Shown: piece by piece, positions 53,617 through 62,666 of the stretch
Position numbering within the stretch: position 1 is the stretch's first letter
How the letters are laid out: every line of letters begins with the position of its first letter
Source of the DNA: Vannielia litorea
GTDB lineage: Bacteria; Pseudomonadota; Alphaproteobacteria; Rhodobacterales; Rhodobacteraceae
Direction of reading: 5' to 3'
Assembly (NCBI RefSeq): GCF_019801175.1
Contig: NZ_JAHVJR010000001.1
Span: 2,790,001-2,854,000 of the forward strand
DNA: 64,000 bases
Made by a program: the position numbers and the translations under genes
Notes under the pieces: generated by a model
What the model was told of the DNA's origin: nothing
Databases searched by the model: none
The model's input: only the letters and a program-made list of their open reading frames with translations

Positions 53617-54053
53617 GCGAGACTGCCGCACCACCGCGCGTCATCACCCTGCGGGGCCGCAAGGTGGTGGGTGGCAAAGCCCGCGCCGAAGCACTGGTGA
53701 CCACGCAGACCATTTCGGGCTGGGGCGGGATCAACGAGCGCGACGGCTCGGTGATCGAACTGCACCACGAGCTGAACGGGCAGAGTTTTGTCGGCAAGGT
53801 GCTGGTCTTTCCCGGCGCCAAGGGAAGCTCGGGCTGGTCGGCCTATTTTCATATGTGCCGCCTGAACGGCACCGCCCCGGCGGCGATGATCTTTACCCGG
53901 ATGACCACCAAGATCGCGCTCGGCGCGGTGGTGACACGGGTGCCCACGGTGACGGATCTCGATGGCGACCCCTTCGAGCTGATCGAGAGCGGTGATCTCG
54001 TTGAGGTCGATGCTGATGCAGGAACCGTGACCATCACCAAGCCGCCGGGCTGA
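53613..54053 (+). CDS. Aconitase X small (swivel) subunit
   Basis: This 146-residue protein is the separate swivel domain that completes the AcnX active site. It has LRGRKVVGGKARAEALVTTQ, ISGWGGINERDGSV and GKVLVFPGAKGSSGWSAYF. The glycine/serine loop in the last motif is the conserved substrate-binding part. It overlaps the large-subunit stop (ATGA), so both subunits should be made in equal amounts. Confidence 0.9.
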   Translation: MSETAAPPRVITLRGRKVVGGKARAEALVTTQTISGWGGINERDGSVIELHHELNGQSFVGKVLVFPGAKGSSGWSAYFHMCRLNGTAPAAMIFTRMTTKIALGAVVTRVPTVTDLDGDPFELIESGDLVEVDADAGTVTITKPPG

Positions 54054-54152
54054 GGGAAATGACCGGACCGGCGCACCTGGGAGGGTGTCGCGCCGGACCA
54101 ACCGGAAGAAAGGGGCAGACCCGCCCCGACCAACAAGGAGGAGACCAAACAG

Positions 54153-55352
54153 ATGTTGAAACGCGCAACCCACCTGCTGGCAGGTGCCGCTCTTGCGATG
54201 GGGCTGACCACCGCAAGCGCCTCTGCACAGGACTACGAATGGCCCGATTACTTTTCGGTCATCACCCCCATTGTGGGCACCGCCAACCACTCGCTCGCCG
54301 TGGCCTGGACTGCCGAGTTCTCGGCCCAGACCGCCAGTCGTGCCAGGGTGCTGCCCGCCCCCAACGGCTATGCCCGCGCAGAGTGGCTGAGCACCGGCGA
54401 GGGGCTGGTCGCGATGATGCAGGCCAGCGACTACTTTGACCTGATGGATGCCAACGAAGGCTATGCCACCAGCAGTGGCGGGCCTTCCGACAGCCGTGTG
54501 GCGGTGATGAACATGATCACCCCCTGGGGCTACATGGTGCGCGGTGACAGCGAGATCGAAAGCTTCGAGGATATCGGCCCGGGCACGCGCATCGCCTTTT
54601 CGCCCTCCTCCTCTTTCCTCGTGGCAGGCGTGGACGCGCTGCTGGCCTACCGTGGCCTGAGCCGCGATGACGTGGAGCTTGTCGAAGTGGGCAACTACGG
54701 CGCCAACACCCGGATCACTGTGGAAGGCCGCGCCGATGTGACCTTCACCTCGCCGCTCTCCGGCACCAGCTACGAGGCCGAGGCCAACCCGCAGGGCATC
54801 CGCTGGCTACCGCTGCCCGAACGCAAAGCCGACCCGGAAGCCTTTGACCGATACCGCGCGATCCAGCCGGGCTACGTGCCGGCCACGATCACCTCGGGTG
54901 TGCCCAGTTCGCAAGGGCTGAACATGGATCACGCCTTTCAGGCCAACCACGTGATGGCCGATGGCGATGAGGAGTTCGTCTACCGATTGTCCAAGTGGCT
55001 CGACGAGCACCATGGCGACTTCGAGAAGGACTTCACACACGCAAAGATGATGTCAATGGCGAGCCTAGAGAACTTCTTGAATGTTGGCGCGCTTCAGCCG
55101 GTGCATGACGGCGCAATTCGCTACTTGAAGGAAAAGGGCGTCTGGACCGACGCGCATCAGGCTCGGCAGGACAAGCTGGTGGCTTTGGCCGAGGAGCGGG
55201 TAGCGCTATGGCAGGAGACGCTGGCGGAGGCGCAAGAGAAGGGCATCGACGTATCGCCCGACAGCGCCGAGTTCACCGAGCTCTGGACTGCCAAGCGCGA
55301 GGCCGCGAGCGGCGGCAAGACCTATGGCGAGATGGTTCTCTCGATCGAGTGA
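54153..55352 (+). CDS. TAXI family TRAP transporter solute-binding protein
   Basis: This 399-residue periplasmic receptor has a signal peptide (MLKRATHLLAGAALAMGL to ASAQDY). TAXI-type features include FSVITPIVGTANHSLAVAW and IGPGTRIAFSPSSSFLVAGV. It is about 70 residues longer than the 3970-4950 TAXI protein, with a helical C-terminal extension (ALAEERVALWQETLAEAQEK). It feeds the fused permease encoded next and probably binds the substrate of the aconitase X enzyme. Confidence 0.88.
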   Translation: MLKRATHLLAGAALAMGLTTASASAQDYEWPDYFSVITPIVGTANHSLAVAWTAEFSAQTASRARVLPAPNGYARAEWLSTGEGLVAMMQASDYFDLMDANEGYATSSGGPSDSRVAVMNMITPWGYMVRGDSEIESFEDIGPGTRIAFSPSSSFLVAGVDALLAYRGLSRDDVELVEVGNYGANTRITVEGRADVTFTSPLSGTSYEAEANPQGIRWLPLPERKADPEAFDRYRAIQPGYVPATITSGVPSSQGLNMDHAFQANHVMADGDEEFVYRLSKWLDEHHGDFEKDFTHAKMMSMASLENFLNVGALQPVHDGAIRYLKEKGVWTDAHQARQDKLVALAEERVALWQETLAEAQEKGIDVSPDSAEFTELWTAKREAASGGKTYGEMVLSIE

Positions 55353-55361
55353 ACCCTCACC

Positions 55362-55395
55362 TGCCGCCCGCATTCCCCCAGAGATGCGGGCGGCA
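55362..55395 (+). other. Intercistronic hairpin between TAXI binding protein and permease
   Basis: The arms tgccgcccgcat (55362-55373) and atgcgggcggca (55384-55395) form a perfect 12-bp stem with a 10-base loop, followed only by aaa. It lies 9 bases past the binding-protein stop. It is another example of the binding-protein/permease spacer hairpins in this window. Confidence 0.75.
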
Positions 55396-55440
55396 AAATC
55401 TCCAACCCAACACACCGGCCATTGCGCCGAAGGGCCAGAC

Positions 55441-57429
55441 ATGAGCACCGACCAGACACCCCAGACCAGCGCTCTGACAAATGAGGCCGAAGCGGCCGCC
55501 GCAGCCGCCGCCGTGCCGCAGAGCTTTCGCGATCAGGCCGAAGAACGCTGGCTCTCGATGCCGCGTTGGGTGCGCGCTCTGGTGCTGGCAATGTCGGCCA
55601 GCGGTGTCGCACTCTCGGTGGCCTACATTTTCGCCATCGTCCCGATGCTTGATCTGACTTACTACTTCCTGCTGATGGCCGCGTTCCTGCCTGTCGTCTA
55701 CCTGCTGCTCCCGGCCTGGACGAGCGAAGACCGGGTGACATGGGCAAGCTACCTGCCGGCCATCGCGATCTGCGGACTCACACTCTTCATGGCCTACCAG
55801 GCGCGCGGCCTCGTGTTTGGCACCTGGGTTCCGGTCAAAGAGACCTGGCAACTGGTGGTGGCCTCGGCCATCTTCCTGCTGATCCTCGAAGCCGCGCGGC
55901 GCTCCGGCGGATACATCTTCCTCGTCATCGTCATCGCGCTGGCGCTCTACCCGGTCTACGCCTTCTTCATGCCCGGCATCCTCTGGGGGCCGCCGACGAC
56001 GCTTTCGCGCACCATCGCTTTCAACGTTTTCTCCGGTGACGCGATGCTGGGCGTGGTGACGCGGGTGGTGGGCGAGTTGATCATCGGCTTCTTGATCCTC
56101 GCTGCCCTGATGGTGGCGACCGGCGCGGCAGACTTCTTCCTCAACCTCGCGATGGCGCTGATGGGCACCTCGCGGGGAGGGGCGGCCAAAGTGAGCGTGC
56201 TGGCCTCGGGCTTCTTCGGCTCGCTCTCGGGGTCGATCTTCGGCAACGTGGTCTCGACCGGCTCGGTCACCATCCCGAGCATGAAGAAGGCGGGCTTTCC
56301 GGGCCACTATGCTGGCGCGCTCGAGGCCTGTGCCTCGACGGGCGGCATGCTGATGCCGCCGGTGATGGGCGCGGTGGCGTTCATCATGGCCGATTTCACC
56401 AACACCGAATACCGGGTGATCGTGCTGGCCGCGCTGATCCCCTCGCTGCTCTACTACTTCGGCCTCTACTGCCACGTCGACGGCTTTGCCGCCCGCAACG
56501 GGCTGAAAGGCCTCAAGCGGGCCGACCTGCCCCGGGTCGCCGCGGTGCTTAAGGATGGCTGGCCGTTCCTCGTGGTGCTCGCCTTCCTCGTCTGGGGCCT
56601 CGTCTTTATGCGCTGGGAGCGGCTTACGCCCTTTTATGCCTCGGCCCTGCTGCTGGTGCTTACCACCCTGCACCCGCGCCTGCGCATCCGGCCGAACCGA
56701 ATTCCCGAACTGTTCTACCAGATCACCAAGCTGCTCAGTCAGACCATGGGCCTGCTGCTGCCCACCAGCTTCATCCTTGGCGGCCTGATGGCCACCGGCG
56801 TGGCCCCGGTGATTGCCGCCAGCCTTGTGCGGATGGGTGGCGACGGCCTCGTGCCGGTGCTGGCCATCGGGATCGGCGTTTGTCTGATCTTCGGGATGCT
56901 GGGCATGATCGTGGCCGCCTACCTGATGCTGGCGCTTACCCTCGCCCCGGCACTGGAGCAGATCGCGGGCCTCAACACGTTGGCGATCCACCTCTTCATC
57001 GCTTATTACGCCTCGCTCGCCGCGATCACCCCGCCGGTGGCGCTGGCGGCCTTCCTCGCCTCACGGATCTCCGACAGTGACCCGATCAAGACCAGCGTCC
57101 ACGCGGCGCGGCTAGGAATCGTGCTCTACTTTGTGCCGATCTTCTTCCTGTTCGAGCCGGCGCTCATCCTACAGGGGCCGTTCTACCTGACGGTCATCTG
57201 GACCGCGTTGAACATCCTCGCCGTGATCACCATCGCCGCCGCCTCCGAGGGCTACGTACCCTGGCGCGGCAGGCTGGCGGGATGGGCGCGATGGCCGCTC
57301 TTTGGCTGCGGGCTGATCATCGGCTTCCCCGAATGGTCCAGCACCGCCATCGGCCTCGCCCTCGCCGCAGCGCTGGTGCTGCTGGGCAGCCGGGCGGAGG
57401 CGCGGGACGCCCCGGCCAGCGCAACCTGA
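55441..57429 (+). CDS. TAXI-type TRAP transporter, fused permease
   Basis: This 662-residue polytopic protein fuses the small and large permease parts. An Ala-rich soluble N-terminus leads to about 4-5 spans, then the DctM-like domain with SRGGAAKVSVLASGFFG, GSIFGNVVSTGSVTIPSM, TGGMLMPPVMGAVAFIMADF and ITPPVALAAFLASRI. I chose the ATG at 55441, with gaaggg 6 bases ahead. It is the partner of the preceding TAXI receptor. Confidence 0.92.
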   Translation: MSTDQTPQTSALTNEAEAAAAAAAVPQSFRDQAEERWLSMPRWVRALVLAMSASGVALSVAYIFAIVPMLDLTYYFLLMAAFLPVVYLLLPAWTSEDRVTWASYLPAIAICGLTLFMAYQARGLVFGTWVPVKETWQLVVASAIFLLILEAARRSGGYIFLVIVIALALYPVYAFFMPGILWGPPTTLSRTIAFNVFSGDAMLGVVTRVVGELIIGFLILAALMVATGAADFFLNLAMALMGTSRGGAAKVSVLASGFFGSLSGSIFGNVVSTGSVTIPSMKKAGFPGHYAGALEACASTGGMLMPPVMGAVAFIMADFTNTEYRVIVLAALIPSLLYYFGLYCHVDGFAARNGLKGLKRADLPRVAAVLKDGWPFLVVLAFLVWGLVFMRWERLTPFYASALLLVLTTLHPRLRIRPNRIPELFYQITKLLSQTMGLLLPTSFILGGLMATGVAPVIAASLVRMGGDGLVPVLAIGIGVCLIFGMLGMIVAAYLMLALTLAPALEQIAGLNTLAIHLFIAYYASLAAITPPVALAAFLASRISDSDPIKTSVHAARLGIVLYFVPIFFLFEPALILQGPFYLTVIWTALNILAVITIAAASEGYVPWRGRLAGWARWPLFGCGLIIGFPEWSSTAIGLALAAALVLLGSRAEARDAPASAT

Positions 57430-57489
57430 CACACAGGCGGGTCAACCACCCGCATCACCGAAAATAGCATTTCAACGGAGTCTATACGC

Positions 57490-58806
57490 ATGTCTTACGG
57501 TCGCCCGATCAACCCCGCCACGACAGTGGTGCGCCACACCGGCGAAACCCTGCACCGCGAGCTGGAGGTGGACCTCTGCGTGATCGGCGCGGGCATCTCC
57601 GGCACCACCACGGCGCTGGAGGCCGCGAAGCTGGGCAAGAAGGTCGCCATCGTCGATGGCCTCCCCGCGCTCGGCGGGCAGGCGGTGAATTCGATCATCG
57701 GCACTTTCTGCGGCCTCTACCAGAACGGCACCCACGGCCACCGCTACACCTTCGGCATCGCCGACGAGATGCTGGCCTATCTCGAGGCCAACGACGCTTG
57801 CTACTACCGCCATGGCCCGATGACGACCGTAGTGCATTACAACGAGGTCGCCCTGTCTCGCTGGGTCGAAACCTCGCTCGACAAGGCGGGCGTGATCCCC
57901 ATCACCGGCGCCATCCTGCGCGAAGTCGAGCGCGACGGGCGGCGGATCACCGCGGCCAAACTGGTCACCCGCTACGGAGACGTGACGGTACGCGCCGAGG
58001 GCTTTGCCGATTGCTCGGGCGATGCAGCGCTGGCCTATCTTGCCGGGCTGGAGTGCCGCGAGCCGGATGAGAAAGTTTATGGCACCCAGCAATGCGTGGT
58101 CGAGGGGCTGAACACCGAGGTCGAGCCGCCGGAGCGCGACGAACTCTCCGAGCGGATCGCGCAGAAGGCCAAGGACTACGGGCTGCTGCGCCACGGCGGC
58201 ATCGCCTTCTACTTCCCCGGCAAGGATGTGGCGGTGCTGAACATGACCCATATGGAAACCCCGCTCGACCCGCTGGAGGCCTCGAAAATGGGGCAGTTCG
58301 GCAAGGAGCAGGTGGACCGGGGAATCGAGTTGCTGAAGGCCGAATACCCCGAGTTTTTCGGCAACATCCGAGTGCGCAGTTACGGCTTCCCCGGCATCCG
58401 CCAGACCCGCTGGATCAAGGGCGCGCATCATCTCGTGGTCGATGAGGTCGTCGGCCAGAAGAAATTCGACGACGCCATCGGTCGCACTGCATGGCCGATC
58501 GAGCTGCACAACGCGCCCGAGGGCTTCGTTTGGGAGACTTTCGACGAGAACCACACCCATTACATCCCTTTCGGCTCGATGATCTGCCCAGAGGCCGACA
58601 ACCTCGTCGCCGTGGGCCGCTGCATCGACGGTGATCCGGCGGCACTCAGCTCGGTCCGGGTGATGGGCCCTTGCATGGCGCAGGGCATGGCCGCCGCTCA
58701 GGCACTCGACCTCGCCGGCTCCGGCTCCGTCCACCAGCTCGACATGGCCGCGCTGCAAGGGCGGCTTTCCGACAACCTGACCCGCACCGACGGTGTGGCC
58801 CCGTAA
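57490..58806 (+). CDS. FAD-dependent oxidoreductase
   Basis: This 438-residue flavoprotein has a dinucleotide-binding motif near residue 31 (LCVIGAGISGTTTALEAAKL), GLPALGGQAVNSIIGTFCGL and a late FAD-binding motif (NLVAVGRCIDGDPAALSSVR, then MGPCMAQGMAAAQAL). This is the FAD_oxidored pattern. It should oxidise or reduce an organic acid derived from the imported compound. The exact reaction cannot be deduced. It sits between the TAXI permease and the dioxygenase gene. Confidence 0.85.
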   Translation: MSYGRPINPATTVVRHTGETLHRELEVDLCVIGAGISGTTTALEAAKLGKKVAIVDGLPALGGQAVNSIIGTFCGLYQNGTHGHRYTFGIADEMLAYLEANDACYYRHGPMTTVVHYNEVALSRWVETSLDKAGVIPITGAILREVERDGRRITAAKLVTRYGDVTVRAEGFADCSGDAALAYLAGLECREPDEKVYGTQQCVVEGLNTEVEPPERDELSERIAQKAKDYGLLRHGGIAFYFPGKDVAVLNMTHMETPLDPLEASKMGQFGKEQVDRGIELLKAEYPEFFGNIRVRSYGFPGIRQTRWIKGAHHLVVDEVVGQKKFDDAIGRTAWPIELHNAPEGFVWETFDENHTHYIPFGSMICPEADNLVAVGRCIDGDPAALSSVRVMGPCMAQGMAAAQALDLAGSGSVHQLDMAALQGRLSDNLTRTDGVAP

Positions 58807-58829
58807 GATGTGATGAGAGGAGACTGACC

Positions 58830-59717
58830 ATGGAAACCAGACAGATCGAAGACGGCTTTGGCGTGGAAATCACCGGCGGGCTCGACGTGCTCGCACCGCT
58901 CAGCCCCGCGCAGGTTGCGGAGCTGGATGCGCTGATGGACGAGCATTCTATCGTGCTCATCCGCAATCAGCCGATGACCACCGATCAGCAATTGGCCTTC
59001 ACCCGCCAATTTGGCCCGCTGGACCAAGGCTTCAAGAAGGTCACGGCCAAGTGGAACACCAATACGCAGGTTACCCAAGCCGAGGTCGGCGATATCTCGA
59101 ACATCGGCAAGGATGGCAAGCCGGTACCGCGCACCGACAAGCGGGTGCTGAACAACATCGCCAACCAGATGTGGCATTCCGACAGTTCGTTCCAGAAGCC
59201 GGCAGCGAAATACTCGATGCTGCACTCCGTGCGGAACCCGAGTTGGGGCGGCGATACCGAGTTCACCGACCTCAAAGCCGCCTATGACGCGCTGGACGAC
59301 CGGATGAAGGAGTTCCTCGACGGGAAAGAGGCAGAGCATTACGCGCTGCACTCTCGCTTCCTGCTGGGCGACGACAGCTACACCGAGGAACAGAAAGCCG
59401 CGATTGACCCGGCCTGGTGGCCCATCGTGCGGGTGAACCCGGCGACCGGACGCAAGCACCTCTTCATCGGCGTCCATGCCCGCCAGATCGACGGTTTGAC
59501 CGTTCCCGAGGGTCGGATGATGCTGGCCGATCTGTTGGAGCACGCCACCCAGCAGCAGTTCATCTACCGCCACAAGTGGCAGACCGGCGATACGGTGATC
59601 TGGGACAATCGGGCCACCCTGCACCGTGGCCGCCACTTTGACCTCGACGAGCCCCGCGAGTTGCGCCGGACCACCACGCTGGACGATCAGGCGCCCGAGC
59701 TTTCGCTCGCGTCCTGA
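58830..59717 (+). CDS. TauD/TfdA family Fe(II)/2-oxoglutarate dioxygenase
   Basis: This 295-residue protein has the TauD iron-binding triad: HSD in NQMWHSDSSFQKP, with the distal histidine in RATLHRGRHFD. The 2-oxoglutarate-binding Arg is in LRRTTTLDD. The opening GVEITGGLDVLAPLSPAQVA is typical. It hydroxylates or cleaves an organic substrate using O2 and 2-oxoglutarate. The ATG at 58830 has gagaggag 7-8 bases ahead. It is the last gene of the aconitase X operon, followed by a hairpin terminator. Confidence 0.9.
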   Translation: METRQIEDGFGVEITGGLDVLAPLSPAQVAELDALMDEHSIVLIRNQPMTTDQQLAFTRQFGPLDQGFKKVTAKWNTNTQVTQAEVGDISNIGKDGKPVPRTDKRVLNNIANQMWHSDSSFQKPAAKYSMLHSVRNPSWGGDTEFTDLKAAYDALDDRMKEFLDGKEAEHYALHSRFLLGDDSYTEEQKAAIDPAWWPIVRVNPATGRKHLFIGVHARQIDGLTVPEGRMMLADLLEHATQQQFIYRHKWQTGDTVIWDNRATLHRGRHFDLDEPRELRRTTTLDDQAPELSLAS

Positions 59718-59727
59718 CGCATGACCG

Positions 59728-59757
59728 CGGCGGGGCGCTCTGCCCCGCCGTGTTGTT
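59728..59757. terminator. Intrinsic terminator-like hairpin
   Basis: A perfect 9-bp stem cggcggggc (59728-59736) / gccccgccg (59742-59750) with a 5-base loop is followed by tgttgttcc. It lies between the dioxygenase gene and the convergent LysR gene. The T-rich tail is moderate. Confidence 0.65.
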
Positions 59758-59762
59758 CCACA

Positions 59763-60674
59763 TCAGAGCCGTGGCACCGGCTCCGTTTCCCAAGGCGCCG
59801 CCTCGAATTCCTTCTTCAGAAACTCCAGAAGCGCGGCCACCTCGGGACGGTGCAGCTTGTTGTTGGGCACCATCGCCTTGAACCAGAGCTGTGTGACCGG
59901 AAAGTCGGGGATCACCTCCACAAGCCGCCCTTCCGCCAGATCTTCCTGCACCAGAAAACCGGGTGCGATACAGATGCCGAGGTGATGCAGGGCGGCGAAG
60001 TGCAAGAGCCGCGAGTCGTTGACGGTGAAGACCGGGTTTACCGTGACGGAGATCGGCCCCCCATCGCTCTCGAAGAACCACGTCATCCCGGCGGCCACGT
60101 AGATGATGCAGCGGTGTTCCACCAGATCACCCGGCGTCTTGGGGCTGCCATGCTCGGCAAGGTATTCGGGCGTGGCCACCAGCACGCGCGGATAGTAGCA
60201 GAGCGGCGTTTCATGCACGCTAGCAAAGCTCTGCGGCAACCCGCCGAGGGCGATGTCGAAGCCCTCTTCGAGCGGGTTCACCGCGCGGTCGATCAGCATC
60301 AGCTCAGTGGTGATCGCGGGATTCTGCGCCATGAAACGGGCAATGGAGCGCCCGGCAAAGAGCGTACCCAGCGTAGTGGGCGCTTTGATCCGCACGTGAC
60401 CGGCGAGACCGGTTTCGGGCGGTGCGGCACCCTCGAGCGCGTCGTCGAGCTGGCTCACCAGCATTTGCAGGCGGGGGCGCAAGCGATCAGCCTCGGAGGT
60501 CATCACCAGCGCGCGGGTGGAGCGGACGAAGAGCCGGTTGCCGATGTGATCTTCCAGCCGACCGACCCGTTTCGTGACGACGGAGGGTGCCACGCCGATT
60601 TCACGCGCGGCGGCCGAAAAACTGCCGGTGCGGGCGGTGGCGAGGAAGGCTTTGATGTCGACCAGAAGTGTCAT
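59763..60674 (-). CDS. LysR-type transcriptional regulator
   Basis: This 303-residue regulator has the N-terminal winged helix-turn-helix (LLVDIKAFLATARTGSFSAA, APSVVTKRVGRLEDHIG) and an effector domain (VRIKAPTTLGTLFAGR). It is convergent with the aconitase X operon and upstream of nothing on its own strand except itself. It could control either neighbour. The 169 bases upstream of its start contain its promoter and the 3' spacer after the TRAP permease. Confidence 0.9.
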   Translation of the reverse strand: MTLLVDIKAFLATARTGSFSAAAREIGVAPSVVTKRVGRLEDHIGNRLFVRSTRALVMTSEADRLRPRLQMLVSQLDDALEGAAPPETGLAGHVRIKAPTTLGTLFAGRSIARFMAQNPAITTELMLIDRAVNPLEEGFDIALGGLPQSFASVHETPLCYYPRVLVATPEYLAEHGSPKTPGDLVEHRCIIYVAAGMTWFFESDGGPISVTVNPVFTVNDSRLLHFAALHHLGICIAPGFLVQEDLAEGRLVEVIPDFPVTQLWFKAMVPNNKLHRPEVAALLEFLKKEFEAAPWETEPVPRL

Positions 60675-60843
60675 GGCGGCGCGTTCTTCGCTCAGCCCTT
60701 AGATGCTTGGGCCCGAGAATTGGCCCGCTTGATTTTCTCTGCGATCATCGCGCTGCGCCCTCCCCCGGCCCAGCAATCTTGGCCCGGGAGAACGCTACGT
60801 TCCAGTGCTTTATGGCGATCGGGCAGTGCCGGGCAGAGAGAAC

Positions 60844-62130
60844 TCAGCGCCCAAAACCCGCGGCCGTGGGCAGCCATGTGGCGAGACCGGGGAAGGCGAC
60901 CAGTAGAGCCAGCCCGCCAAGCATCAGCGCAACAAAGGGCGCCGCGCCGCGCACGATTGTCCCCAATGAGGCGTTGGTGATTCCTTTGATCACGAAGAGG
61001 TTCATCCCCACCGGCGGGGTGATCATCGCCAGTTCCAGGTTGATCATCAGAAGGACCCCATACCAGATCGGGTCGATCTGGAGCGCGATCATGGTTGGGA
61101 GCAGTATCGGCGTGGTGATGAGAATGATCGCGATGCTCTCGAGGAACATGCCGAGCACGAAGATCAGCGCCATCACTACAAGTATGAAGCCGATGGGGCC
61201 AAGGCCCATAGCCGTCACGCTCTCGGTCACCCCCACCGGCAGGCGCACTAGCGTGATGGAGTGGGCAAACATCGCCGCGCCCGCGATGATCATGAAAACC
61301 ATCATCGACGTCCGCATGGTGGCATAGGCGCAGTGCCATAGGTCGCGCAGCCCGAAATTGCGGTAGACCAGCACCGCCACTAGCAGGGCATAGAGCGAGC
61401 CTGCGGCGGCAGCTTCGGAGGCAGTGAAGACACCAAAGTAAATGCCCCCCATCACCACCGGCGGGGCCAGCAGTGCCCAAACCGAGCGGCGCAGCGCCGC
61501 GGTTGCCTTGCTCCAGCCGGACCAGTCGGGCGCGTCAATTCCGCTGCGGCGGCGGGCCTGCACCATGCACCAGCCGGAGAACATCAGTGCCAGCAAGAGC
61601 CCCGGGATGATACCTGCGAGGAACAATCCCCCGATAGAGGCTTCGGAAACAATCGCATAGAGGATCATCGGCCCGGAGGGCGGGATGAGGATGCCCAGCG
61701 TGCCGCCAGCAGCGACCACGCCCAGCGCGTCGCGCTCGGCATAGCCGAACTTCTGCATTTGCGGGATGGCACTGGAACCGATGGAGAGCGCGGTGGCGAC
61801 GGAAGAGCCCGAGATGGCCGCAAAGATCGTGCAGGCCATGACCGTCGCCACGCCGAGCCCGCCTCGGATGTGGCCGATCAGCGTGTGGGCGAAGCTGTAG
61901 AGATCGTCGATCACCTTGGCGCGGATCATCACCTGCGCCATGAAGACGAAGAGCGGTATGGTCGCTAGAACCGGCTTGTTGAGATGCGTGTAAACGGCAT
62001 CGCCAACTCCATCCATGTCACCCTCGACCAGCAGCAGGATGGCGCTGGCGGTCAGCCCAAGGGCGGCAAAGATCGGGATGCCGGAGAGCAGCAGCAGGAT
62101 CAGCCCGGCGAAAACGAGGGCGAGGGTCAT
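60844..62130 (-). CDS. TRAP transporter large permease (DctM type)
   Basis: This 428-residue protein with about 12 spans has ALGLTASAILLLVEGDMDG, MACTIFAAISGSSVATALSI, GGTLGILIPPSGPMILYAIV and ELAMITPPVGMNLFVIKGI. I chose the ATG at 62130, which overlaps the DctQ stop (ATGA); an upstream in-frame ATG lies inside dctQ. It is the last gene of a DctP-DctQ-DctM set. Confidence 0.93.
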   Translation of the reverse strand: MTLALVFAGLILLLLSGIPIFAALGLTASAILLLVEGDMDGVGDAVYTHLNKPVLATIPLFVFMAQVMIRAKVIDDLYSFAHTLIGHIRGGLGVATVMACTIFAAISGSSVATALSIGSSAIPQMQKFGYAERDALGVVAAGGTLGILIPPSGPMILYAIVSEASIGGLFLAGIIPGLLLALMFSGWCMVQARRRSGIDAPDWSGWSKATAALRRSVWALLAPPVVMGGIYFGVFTASEAAAAGSLYALLVAVLVYRNFGLRDLWHCAYATMRTSMMVFMIIAGAAMFAHSITLVRLPVGVTESVTAMGLGPIGFILVVMALIFVLGMFLESIAIILITTPILLPTMIALQIDPIWYGVLLMINLELAMITPPVGMNLFVIKGITNASLGTIVRGAAPFVALMLGGLALLVAFPGLATWLPTAAGFGR

Positions 62131-62654
62131 GAGAGTGGCCTCAATGTGCGGTACAGGCCAAGCGCGGCGGCGAGAAACAGCAGGCCCGCGCCCAGCACCA
62201 CCGGCACTTGGGGGATCCATGTTTCGATTTCGATGTAGCCAACCGAGTAGGAGCCGAAGCTGCGGGCAAACGCGATGCTGTCCCAGATCGAATGGCCGAC
62301 GATGAAGGCGAAGGCCATGACAGCCAGATGCGCCAGAACCGCCTTTGCGCGGGCCATGCGCGGGCCGAGGCGCGATGTCGCGAGATCGATGGCGATGTGA
62401 TCACCCCGGCGCAGCGCCTCGGCCGCGCCCAGCATCACCAGAGCCACCAGCAGGTAGCCGATCATCTCGTCATTCCATTGCAGCGGCGCATCGAGCAGGT
62501 AGCGGCGAACCACGGCCACCACGATCTGGCAGAAGACGTAGAGGATGAGCAGAGTGGAGAGAGCGCCGCAGAGGCGCACCAACCCGGTCACGATCCGATC
62601 AGGAAAGAGGGGAGAGGGAGCGGCTGGCGCTCCCTCCTTTTCAGTGTCGTGCAT
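62127..62654 (-). CDS. TRAP transporter small permease (DctQ type)
   Basis: This 175-residue protein has four membrane segments. DctQ features include RRYLLDAPLQWNDEMIGYLL and ALRRGDHIAIDLATSRLG. It links the binding protein encoded 12 bases upstream to the large permease downstream. The N-terminus is short and charged. Confidence 0.9.
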   Translation of the reverse strand: MHDTEKEGAPAAPSPLFPDRIVTGLVRLCGALSTLLILYVFCQIVVAVVRRYLLDAPLQWNDEMIGYLLVALVMLGAAEALRRGDHIAIDLATSRLGPRMARAKAVLAHLAVMAFAFIVGHSIWDSIAFARSFGSYSVGYIEIETWIPQVPVVLGAGLLFLAAALGLYRTLRPLS

Positions 62655-62666
62655 CGCGCGGCGCGA

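Noticed and set aside
55357..56991. A 544-codon minus-strand frame opposite the TAXI permease
   Set aside because: It is rich in His, Arg and Gln as expected for antisense reading of a membrane protein gene. The sense frame is a clear permease.
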